A stretch of DNA of 64,000 bases from contig JADJPS010000023.1 in NCBI GenBank assembly GCA_016713105.1, positions 1-64,000 of the forward strand. Reading direction: 5' to 3'. This stretch comes from Devosia sp. (GTDB taxonomy: Bacteria > Pseudomonadota > Alphaproteobacteria > Rhizobiales > Devosiaceae). The notes below the pieces were generated by a model. It searched no databases, was not told the DNA's origin, and saw only the letters and a list, made by a program, of their open reading frames with translations. Numbering within the stretch: position 1 is the stretch's first letter; each line of letters opens with the position of its first letter. This document shows positions 55,429 to 63,011 of the stretch, in pieces. A program made the translations under genes and the position numbers.

Positions 55429-57664
55429 ATGACCACTACACACATCGGTCCGATCGCGCAGGCCACTATCGCGCGATCGGAAGGGGGCAATGACGTCCTC
55501 TCCTTCGGCAATAACTTCTGGCTGCTGCGAGCCGATCTCGGTCCCTACATCAACCCACGCGAGCTCACGCATCTGAAGACAGGCCACGTGCTCGCCGACG
55601 AGAACTACTGCTACGAGGTCGATCTCGCCTCCGCGAGCCACCACACGTCCGGCTTCAACGCCGGCGCGCCTTCGGCTCGCGCCGCCCGGCTCATCGAGTG
55701 GCGGGTGGCCGAGGACGCCGGAAACGGCAGTGCGACACTGACCATCGTAGGCCGGCTCGATTTTGGTCGCGCTGGACCGACGGACATCATCATCGAACAC
55801 AGCTTCACGGTGTTCGCTGACAAGGACCAATTTGACGAGCAGATCTCGCTCGTCCATCGCTACGGCCACGACACTCACGTGGTCGAGAACTATCGTTTCG
55901 CGTTCCGCAAGCGGCTGTTCGATGCGGGCAGCGCGAGCTGGCTCGGTCACGCCGACGACTATCGGCTCGGCGCCATTCCCTTCCGCCGCCGACGCGGCCA
56001 GGCCAAGGACTTCCTCAAGGAGGACTACTCGGCGGCCGATCTGGTCCCGGCCAATTGGGATGGCAACAATCTTCCAGACCGTCAGTCTGAAGCCTGGAGC
56101 TGGCAGAACGGCTCCACGGGCTTCTGTTTCTCGAAGTACACACAGGATCACATCGAGTTCGCGCTGGTCGACGGCGAGTTCTATACGCCGCCCTCTGCAG
56201 CCGGGCTGAGCGGTCTCACATGGCGCGCGGCCGTCGGCGACGTCTGCCTGCGCTTCGGCGGCGCGGGGCGCACCAATGGTGCTCCCGGCATGCCGGTGAT
56301 GATTGACGCCAAGTCGCGCGCCTTCCGTTTCGGCACCAGCACCATCCTGCCGTTCGAAGGTGGGTGGGAGGAGGGCCATCGCAAGTATGGCGCATTCCTG
56401 CGCGAGCGTGGCCATGTGGTTCCCAGGGGCTTCAATCCCCCTGGTGCATTGGAACGAGCTCTATGCCCTGAGCTGGCGGGGCGGCACCAACGCGCCGCTG
56501 CAGGAACTGCCCGAGCTCTGGGCCGAGGCGGACAATGCGCGCAAGATGGGTGCCGAGGCGTTCTACTTCGATCCGGTGTGGGACATCTTCGAAGGCAGCT
56601 CGATCTGGGACGAAGCGCGGCTCGGGCCGCTGACGGATTTCGTATCGCGCATGAAGAGCGAGTACGGGCTCAGCACGTCGCTGCATCTGATGATGAATAC
56701 CAAGTCAGTCGAGGACGATCCGCGGATCTTCCGGCGCGACAAACAGGGCGAGATCATCCCCTGGAACAGCCGGCACTATACGGGCGGCTATGCGTGCTGC
56801 GCCACCAAGGCATGGCAGGACATCAAGACCGAGCGGCTGCTGACCTTGGCACGCGCCGGAGTCGAGTTCTTCATGTTCGATTTCTGCGAGTACGCCATCG
56901 ATGGAACCAAGGCTGGCGTCCACAACCTGTCGGAATGCGAGCCCTGCTGGGATCCGACCCACGGCCACGCGCTTCCGATGCAACTGGAGGAACATTCCGA
57001 CGGCCTGATCAACGTGATGCGCCTTGTGAAGCGCGAGTTTCCCAACCTCATCATCGAGGCGCACGACCGTATTGCGGCCGGCGCGCAGGACTACTTGCCG
57101 CTCTACTACGAGCACAATGTCGATGGGCCGACCTTCGATGAGCACTGGGGCTTCGAATTCATGTGGAACCCCTACATGGATCTCCTCTCGGGAAAGGCCC
57201 TTTCGCTCTACGAATACAACCTCGCCTACGACATCCCGCTCTATCTTCACATCAACCTCAGGTTCGACAACGACAATGCTCTCGCCTTCTGGTGGTACGC
57301 GTCGACGTGCCGGCACCTAGGCATCGGTGGCCTCAAGCCGGGCGACGCCATCTGGGATAGTCATGTCGCCGCCATGAAGACCTACCTGCGGCTAAAGCCG
57401 CATTTCACCGCAGGGCGTTTTGTCGGTCTTGATCTCAACGTGCATGGGCACGTCCTCGATGACGGCAAGTCAGCCGTGATCGTGGCCTTCAACCGGTCGT
57501 CGACCGACAAGGCCTTCTCGTACAGTTTCGCTCTGAGCGAGTTGGGGATCTCAGGTGCCGTCCGGAGTACATCCGACGGCGTCGCGGTCGCCGGCGGCAA
57601 GGTCACGCTGAGCGGAGACATGCGGGGACTGTCGGCGCTCGTGTTCGAATTGAGTCTGGGCTGA
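55429..57664 (+). CDS. Putative glycoside hydrolase (GH31/GH36-like beta-sandwich plus TIM barrel), with one frameshift
   Basis: The N-terminal half (GNNFWLLRADLGPYINPRELTHLKTGH...) is beta-rich. The C-terminal half, in another frame, is barrel-like: HWNELYALSWRGGTNAPLQELPELWAEADNARKMGAEAFYFDPVWDIFEG and GVEFFMFDFCEYAIDG, where Asp residues at strand ends are candidate catalytic groups. The frames meet between about 56436 and 56445 (RGFNPP joined to VHWNEL), and the 2,236-base span has one base too many. Repaired length is ~744 residues. The family assignment is tentative. It sits eight bases after the binding-protein gene, and its stop overlaps the first permease start. Confidence 0.65.
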
Positions 57665-58557
57665 TGGCGGCAATTGCAGCAGCTTCCGGAGTGCAGCAGG
57701 TGGAGCGGGGCAGGAGACGGTTCGATGCGTTTCCGTATCTCCTGCTCCTGCCAGCTACGATCCTCGTGGGCAGCTTCACGGTCCTTGCGCTCCTCTTCAC
57801 GGGAGTTGCGAGCCTGACGGACTGGGATGTCTCGCGGCGCGTGACATCGTTCATCGGGCTCGGCAACTACGCACGTGCCTTCAAGGACGCCGAGTTGCTC
57901 GCGTCCTTCGCGCGCTCGTCGACGTTCGTGCTCAGCGTAACCTTTCTCTCGACCCTGATCGGGTTTCTGCTGGCCGTCGCGCTGAACCGCAACCTGCCGG
58001 GCAAGGGGATCGTCCGTGCATTGGTGATTGTTCCGTGGGTCATCAGCGAGCTTGCAACGGGCGTGTTCTGGATGATCCTGCTGCAGCCCGACGCTCCATT
58101 GGGGCTGATCTTCGGAGGACCGCTCCGCAGTGCAAGCGGTGCGTTCGTCTCCCTTATTCTCGTCGAGACGTGGCGCAGCGTCGGCTTCGCCATGGTCATG
58201 ACCCTGGCAGCGCTGCAGTCAGTCGATGAATCGCTCTATGAGGCCGCCAAGGTGGATGGTGCCGGAGCGTGGCGCATCACCTGGCTCATCACGTTGCCGC
58301 TGGTGAGCCCAACCCTCCTGGTTGTCGCGATCCTGCTGATGATCGGCAACTTCAACCTCGTCACCCTGATCATGGCGCTGACTGCCGGTGGCCCCATATC
58401 GGCCACTACGACGACGGCCCTGCTGATGTACCAGAAGTCGTTCCAGTACTTCCAGATCGGCTATGGCGCCTCCCTTTCTATCCTGATGTCGATCGTCAAT
58501 GTCATCGCGATGGGGTGTTTCGTTCTTCTGCAAAGAGGAAAGGGGGCAGTCACATGA
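57664..58557 (+). CDS. Sugar ABC transporter permease (MalF/UgpA-like)
   Basis: 297 residues with about six transmembrane helices. The EAA loop that contacts the ATPase reads YEAAKVDGAGAWRITWLITLPLVSP. The N-terminal region FPYLLLLPATILVGSFTVLALLFTGVASLTDWD is typical of the first sugar permease. Its ATG overlaps the preceding stop by one base and its stop overlaps the next start (ATGA). Confidence 0.92.
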   Translation: MAAIAAASGVQQVERGRRRFDAFPYLLLLPATILVGSFTVLALLFTGVASLTDWDVSRRVTSFIGLGNYARAFKDAELLASFARSSTFVLSVTFLSTLIGFLLAVALNRNLPGKGIVRALVIVPWVISELATGVFWMILLQPDAPLGLIFGGPLRSASGAFVSLILVETWRSVGFAMVMTLAALQSVDESLYEAAKVDGAGAWRITWLITLPLVSPTLLVVAILLMIGNFNLVTLIMALTAGGPISATTTTALLMYQKSFQYFQIGYGASLSILMSIVNVIAMGCFVLLQRGKGAVT

Positions 58558-59399
58558 ACGGGAGTCCCGCTGTCAGCCGCGAGCCGTCGCGCTGGGATCT
58601 CGCCTCCGTGCTGACCTGGGTCATCGTGCTGGTGGTCTTTACGTTGCCCATCTGCTGGATCCTGCTCAAGGCCGTGCAACCGGAGTCATTGGTGTTCTCG
58701 AGCGTCGTGTCGATCGCAGAGTTCACCTTCGCCAATTTCAGTCGGGCGATCGTCCAGGGCTCGCTCATCTCTTACACGATCAGCACCAGCATCATCGCGC
58801 TCCTCACTTGTGCCATTGTGCTGCCGCTCGGGCTGATAAGCGGCTACGCGCTGGCCCGCTTCGCCTTCATCGGCCGCGCGACGCTGTTGTTCCTCTTCAT
58901 GTTCTCGCTCACCATACCAGGACTCGTAAATCTTCTCGCGGTCTATCAGGTCTTCAGCATGGCAAAGCTCATCAACAATCCGCTTTCGCTGGTCCTGCTC
59001 TACTCCGCCTCTTCCCTGCCGCTGTCGGTCTGGTTGATGCGCGCTTACGTTCTCTCGCTGCCTTCGGAGGTCGAGGAAGCGGCGCTGATCGACGGCTGCT
59101 CGCGGATCGGAATCATATGGCGCATCGTGCTGCCCCTGGCGCTCCCGGGAGTCGGTGCGGTCGCCGTCCTCACCGTGGTAAGCGTCTTCCACGAGTTCAT
59201 CATGGCGCAGACCCTCGTCAAGGTCACCGGCATCGGCGTGGTCAACCAGGGCCTGTGGCGACTCCAGACGGAATACACGCTGGACTACACCGGCATTGCC
59301 GCGGCTTCGATCCTGGTCAGCGTGATCCCGGTGTTGCTGTTCGTCGTTCTGCAGCGACAGTTCATCTCCGGAATGACCGCCGGGGCCATGAAAGGCTAG
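58554..59399 (+). CDS. Sugar ABC transporter permease (MalG/UgpE-like)
   Basis: 281 residues, about six transmembrane helices, with EAA motif EEAALIDGCSRIGIIWRIVLPLALPG. It forms the membrane channel with the preceding permease. The ATG at 58554 is set by the four-base overlap with the upstream stop. No ATP-binding subunit gene follows; it may be shared, elsewhere, or lost when IS21 inserted just downstream. Confidence 0.92.
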   Translation: MNGSPAVSREPSRWDLASVLTWVIVLVVFTLPICWILLKAVQPESLVFSSVVSIAEFTFANFSRAIVQGSLISYTISTSIIALLTCAIVLPLGLISGYALARFAFIGRATLLFLFMFSLTIPGLVNLLAVYQVFSMAKLINNPLSLVLLYSASSLPLSVWLMRAYVLSLPSEVEEAALIDGCSRIGIIWRIVLPLALPGVGAVAVLTVVSVFHEFIMAQTLVKVTGIGVVNQGLWRLQTEYTLDYTGIAAASILVSVIPVLLFVVLQRQFISGMTAGAMKG

Positions 59400-59401
59400 G
59401 C

Positions 59402-59501
59402 ATGACCGGCGACGAACTGATCGCGACCATTCGGGAGCGTCTCTTCCCCGACGTCATCGGCGACGTAATGGACGCCGCGGGGCTCACATCGCAGTTCCTG
59501 C
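59402..59501 (+). pseudogene. RraA-family protein, truncated after 33 residues by an IS21 element
   Basis: MTGDELIATIRERLFPDVIGDVMDAAGLTSQFL is the start of an RraA/HMG-aldolase-like protein (usual continuation QFLPPxIRPL). At 59502 the sequence becomes the IS21 left end, and the frame stops at 59524. It lies two bases after the permease stop, so it was the next gene of the operon. Confidence 0.72.
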
Positions 59502-59613
59502 TGTTGATTGCCACTGAGAACTGACCCAGTAGGCTGGGATATTTCCATCGAGATTTGACCCATGTGTGACCCTTGCCCCTCGAGGTTTGAGCGGGGGCTC
59601 TGGAGTGATCGAC

Positions 59614-60441
59614 ATGGCATTGTTGAGCGTTATCCGACGCTGGCATTTTCGAGAGCATCTATCGATCCGGGAGATCTGCCGCAGGACCGGCCTGTCCCGG
59701 AACACCATCCGCAAGTATCTGCGCAGCGACGCGGTCGAGCCGGCGTTCAAGGTCCCGGAGCGACCGAGCAAGCTTGATCGGTTTGCGGACCGATTGTCGG
59801 CTTGGCTGAAGACGGAGGCGAACAAGCCCCGCAAGCAGAAGCGGACCATCCTGCAGCTGCACGCCGACCTGGTGAGCCTGGGCTATGGCGGTTCCTACAA
59901 CCGGGTGGCGGCCTTTGCCCGGGAGTGGAAGGCCGATCGGCAGCGGGAGATGAACACGGCGGGGCGCGGGACCTTCGTGCCACTGACGTTCGAACCAGGG
60001 GAAGCCTTCCAGTTCGACTGGTCGGAAGACTGGGCCATCATCGGCAATGAACGCACCAAGCTGCAGGTGGCCCACACCAAGCTGTCGCACAGCCGGGCCT
60101 TCATCGTGCGGGCCTATCTGCTGCAGACCCATGAGATGCTGTTCGATGCCCACAATCACGCCTTCCGGGTGCTGGGTGGTGTTCCCCGACGCGGCATCTA
60201 CGACAGTGAGGCGGGAAAGCAATCGATCCGGTGAATCGATTGCCTGCCGAACAAGACCGCCATCGACAAGGTCGGTCGCGGCAAGGAGCGGGACATCAAC
60301 ACCCGCTTCCTGGCCATGGCCAGCCACTACCTGTTCGAGCTCGAGTTCTGCAATCCGGCATCGGGCTGGGAGAAGGGACAGGTCGAGAAGAACGTCCAGG
60401 ATGCTCGTCACCGGCTCTGGCAACCAACGCCCCGCTTTCCA
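59614..60441 (+). pseudogene. istA: IstA transposase, interrupted by a 45-base palindromic insertion and truncated
   Basis: Starts MALLSVIRRWHFREHLSIREICRRTGLSRNTIRKYL (helix-turn-helix). The DDE-type core begins FQFDWSEDWAIIG. Reading stops at 60234 inside an inserted palindrome, then resumes in the same frame as NKTAIDKVGRGKERDINTRFLAMASHYLFELEFCNPASGWEKGQVEKNVQDARHRLWQPTPRFP. The remainder of IstA is gone. Confidence 0.82.
60206..60250. repeat. 45-base palindromic insertion inside istA
   Basis: GCAATCGAT (60219-60227) and ATCGATTGC (60235-60243) form a 9-bp perfect stem around CCGGTGA, extended by imperfect GGCGGG/CCTGCC arms. Removing 60206-60250 restores YDNKTAIDKVG, the expected IstA sequence. 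The length is a multiple of three, but it carries an in-frame TGA. It looks like a mobile REP-type palindromic element. Confidence 0.7.
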
Positions 60442-60658
60442 TTGTGTTTCGGCGTGAAACTTGCACGCCGTTTGACAATGATCTTGCGTCAGTAGCCGCC
60501 GGCGGGGCTGCCGACGACAATGTCATTCTAGACTAGTAGGGCGCCGGCCGGGGAATCTCATTCCGAGCTTGTCGCCCGGAATGGCCTAGGCAGCGCCTTC
60601 GTCCTGCTTTTTCAACACAATCCGCCAGAAGGAGACATTCGATGTGGCACCGACTAGC

Positions 60659-61678
60659 TGTCGAAGCTATGAAGGTTGTTCATTCGAGGAAGGGCTGAGA
60701 AGCTGGGGTTGCGACACCAACCAACCTTCAGCGGAGCTCCTCGAATGAACGTCCACAAGAATGCGCGTCTGACGCCTGCAGGTCGAGTGCTTTTGGTGCA
60801 GCGGATCGATCAGGGCTGGTCCATGGCTCGGGCTGCGGAGGCTGGCGGCGTGTCAATGCGGACGGGCTATCGCTGGCTGGGGCGGTATCGGACTGGCGAC
60901 CGGCAGTTGGCAGACCGCAGCTCGGCTCCGCGGCGCTGCCCGCACCGGCTGGCGGCGGCGCAAATCGAGCGGATCGCGCAACTTCGCCGGCAGCGGCTGA
61001 CGGGACCGGCCATTGCAAAGGCTCTTGGCCTGGCCCGTTCAACGGTGGGATTGGTGCTGCGGCGGCTTGGCCTCAACCGCCTGGCCTTGCTCGAGCCGAA
61101 GCCGCCGGTGATCCGCTATGAGCGGGAGCGGCCGGGCGAGATGATCCATCTCGATATCAAGAAGCTGGGCAAGATCAATGGCATCGGACATCGCTTCCTG
61201 CCACGCGGCCCTGGCATGCACGCCAACAAGGGGCATGGCTGGGACTTCCTGCACGTCGCCGTCGATGACGCCTCCCGCCTCGCCTATACCGAGATCCTGC
61301 CATCCGAGGGCCAGGTGGACACCACTGCCTTCCTCAATCGGGCCCTGGGTTGGTTCGGCAGGCTCGGCGTCACCGTCGAGCGGGCGATGACCGACAATGG
61401 CTCGGCCTACCGCTCAAGGCTCTTTGCGGCTGCACTCAAACAGGCGGGAGCCCGTCACATCCGCACACGGCCCTACACCCCGCGCACCAACGGCAAGGCC
61501 GAGCGCTTCATCCAGTCATGCCTGCGCGAATGGGCCTATGCCAGACCCTACCAGTCCTCGACGCAACGATCCTACGCCGCAGCAGAATGGAACAACGACT
61601 ACAACCTCATCCGCCCCCACGCCGGCATCGCTGGCCTCAGCCCATTCCAAAGACTGAACAACCTACTTGGCAATGACA
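60659..61678 (+). mobile_element. Complete IS481-family insertion sequence
   Basis: Long imperfect terminal inverted repeats of about 50 bases: the left end starts TGTCGAAGCTATGAAGG and the right end, read inward, starts TGTCATTGCCAAGTAGG; both continue through TTGTTCA and GGGCTGAG. Direct repeats CTAGC flank the element (60654-60658 and 61680-61684), matching the known NCTAGN target preference of IS481. One transposase gene fills it. Confidence 0.8.
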
Positions 61679-61683
61679 TCTAG
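60745..61683 (+). CDS. IS481-family transposase
   Basis: 312 residues from MNVHKNARLTPAGRVLLVQRIDQGWSMARAAEAGGVS. An N-terminal helix-turn-helix region is followed by a DDE integrase core: D in EMIHLDIKKLGK, D in AMTDNGSAYRS, and E in NGKAERFIQSC. It appears intact. Its TAG stop lies in the flanking CTAG target, just outside the inverted repeat, so the target site supplies the stop. Confidence 0.92.
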   Translation: MNVHKNARLTPAGRVLLVQRIDQGWSMARAAEAGGVSMRTGYRWLGRYRTGDRQLADRSSAPRRCPHRLAAAQIERIAQLRRQRLTGPAIAKALGLARSTVGLVLRRLGLNRLALLEPKPPVIRYERERPGEMIHLDIKKLGKINGIGHRFLPRGPGMHANKGHGWDFLHVAVDDASRLAYTEILPSEGQVDTTAFLNRALGWFGRLGVTVERAMTDNGSAYRSRLFAAALKQAGARHIRTRPYTPRTNGKAERFIQSCLREWAYARPYQSSTQRSYAAAEWNNDYNLIRPHAGIAGLSPFQRLNNLLGNDI

Positions 61684-61840
61684 CCGCCAAGGACCTTCCT
61701 TAGCGTGGGCAACTCCTCCACGACGAAATCTATGAATGCGGAAATTCGCGGCGCCACGCGCTGGTCGGGGTGGCAGAGGACGTACCAGGCACGCTCAAAG
61801 TGAACACGTGGCTCTCGGGAGGAAAGGTCCTCAAGACTCG
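61680..61840 (-). pseudogene. C-terminal fragment of a LysR-family regulator
   Basis: Leftward reading gives SREPRVHFERAWYVLCHPDQRVAPRISAFIDFVVEELPTLRKVLGG and a stop. This is the C-terminal end of a LysR effector domain (the HPDQR..PRI.AFIDF motif). The rest is missing, and homology fades near 61840. IS481 inserted exactly in the CTAG that contains this gene's stop codon. Confidence 0.6.
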
Positions 61841-61849
61841 CGGCATCGA

Positions 61850-62434
61850 CGATTGCCATGTCGTCGAACTCCGGACAGACATCAGCACTCTCGAATTCGA
61901 GAGTCTGGCTCATCGGTCCAGAGAACTTTTCGACCAGGGCTACAAGACCTCGATCGAGTTCTTTGATCGCGAGCTCGGCCCGCGGGATCCCGACGTGATG
62001 CGGATCGTTCTTCGCATCGTCGCCAATTTCTTCAAAGGCACGGTCGAGGCCCGCTCCGAGCGGGGCCTGTCGGTGCGTGCAAGTATCGTCCTATCAGTGG
62101 GCGACGATGTCGCAAAAGTGGCGTACTGCTCCCACAACGACGCTGACGATCGGCTGCGCATATGGAAACTCTCGGACGGACCTGGCAAGTGCTTCAGCCT
62201 AAAGCAACCTGTGGTCGCCCGCGTTAAGGATATCGGCGACCGTGCCCGGCGGCATCCCCACTACAAGTTCGAGCACGCCCTTCGGCCGAAAACGTGTCGG
62301 TGGTGTACTCCGTGCCAATCTTCCGAAACTCCGAAGACTGGATCCTTGTCCCGGAGGGCCGGAAGGCGCCGATCGGGGTCTTGGTGCTGGATGTTGAAGG
62401 CGGTGAGGGAAGCCGGATAGATCAGGTCCTGTGA
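61850..62434 (+). pseudogene. Fragment with patatin-like tail and GAF-like domain, frameshifted
   Basis: Reads HRSRELFDQGYKTSIEFFDRELGPRDPDVMRIVLRIVANFFKG, then a GAF-like region (SVRASIVLSVGDDVAKVAYCSHNDADDRLRIWKLSDGPGKCFSLKQPVVARVKDIG). After a one-base shift at about 62284-62290 it continues ENVSVVYSVPIFRNSEDWILVPEGRKAPIGVLVLDVEGGEG to a stop at 62434. The N-terminal part is missing. The patatin resemblance of the first 40 residues is weak; GAF-like is a fold-level guess. Confidence 0.4.
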
Positions 62435-62438
62435 CGTT

Positions 62439-62775
62439 GCCCCCTTGAGCTAATCCAGTTTGAAGTAGGCTCTGGCCCCACGACAAGGACCAGAGATGAA
62501 GCGCAGCAGGTTCAGTGAAGAGCAGATCATCGGGATACTGAAGGAGCATGAGGCGGGCGTTCCGGTTGCCGAGCTCTGCCGCAAGCATGGCGTGAGCAAT
62601 GCCAGCCTCTACAACTGGAAGGCCAAGTATGGCGGCATGGACGTCAGCGAGGCCAGAAAGCCGAAGGCGCTCGAGGATGAGAATGCCCGGCTCAAGAAGC
62701 TGCTGGCGGATGCCATGCTGGACAACTCGGCGCTGAAGGACCTCCTCGGAAAAAAACGTATGACCAGCCCCGCCC
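62439..62775 (+). mobile_element. IS3-family element remnant (left end and orfA)
   Basis: The left end is near TTGCCCCCTTGAGCTAATCC, followed by orfA. An A-rich run before 62760 (GGAAAAAAACG) matches the usual frameshift site before orfB. OrfB is absent: after about 62775 the sequence is unrelated. Confidence 0.65.
62496..62765 (+). pseudogene. IS3-family transposase OrfA, orfB lost
   Basis: MKRSRFSEEQIIGILKEHEAGVPVAELCRKHGVSNASLYNWKAKYGGMDVSEARK is the OrfA helix-turn-helix; the leucine-zipper part ALEDENARLKKLLADAMLDNSALKDLLGKK follows. The frame continues to 62999 into about 78 unrelated residues, so the annotated end here is that of the recognisable OrfA. Confidence 0.78.
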
Positions 62776-62983
62776 GGGCAAGGATCGATTTCGTTCTGAC
62801 GACGGCAGTCCGCCTAAATGTATCCGGCCTCTCGCGAGTAGACCGCTGTTGCAACCAGGCCTTGATGAGATCCGCGCGCATGGTTCTCAGTAAGTGGTTC
62901 GTGCAGGAGCACTCTTTTTTGCACAGAGCTTACGATGCGCTGATCGACTGTTTCGTTATCACGTTCCCGAACCTCGCTTTCCG

Positions 62984-63011
62984 CCGGTTGTCGCTATAGG
63001 GCGACAACCGG
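62984..63011. terminator. 11-bp perfect hairpin at the 3' end of the IS110 transposase
   Basis: CCGGTTGTCGC and GCGACAACCGG flank a six-base loop TATAGG; the transposase stop codon lies at the base of the loop. It may act as a terminator or protect the element from outside transcription. Confidence 0.5.

Larger units (their letters stand above)
59502..60441 (+). mobile_element. IS21-family element, left part only
   Basis: The left end begins TGTTGATTGCCACTGAGAA, with repeated TGACCC motifs up to about 59572, as in IS21 elements. istA follows. Homology stops near 60441; the end of istA, all of istB and the right inverted repeat are missing. Confidence 0.75.

Noticed and set aside
60676..60751. 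Inverted repeats GTTCATTCGAGGA / TCCTCGAATGAAC as the IS481 ends
   Set aside because: The second copy lies inside the element at the transposase start; the true ends match each other at 60659 and 61678 with flanking CTAGC repeats.
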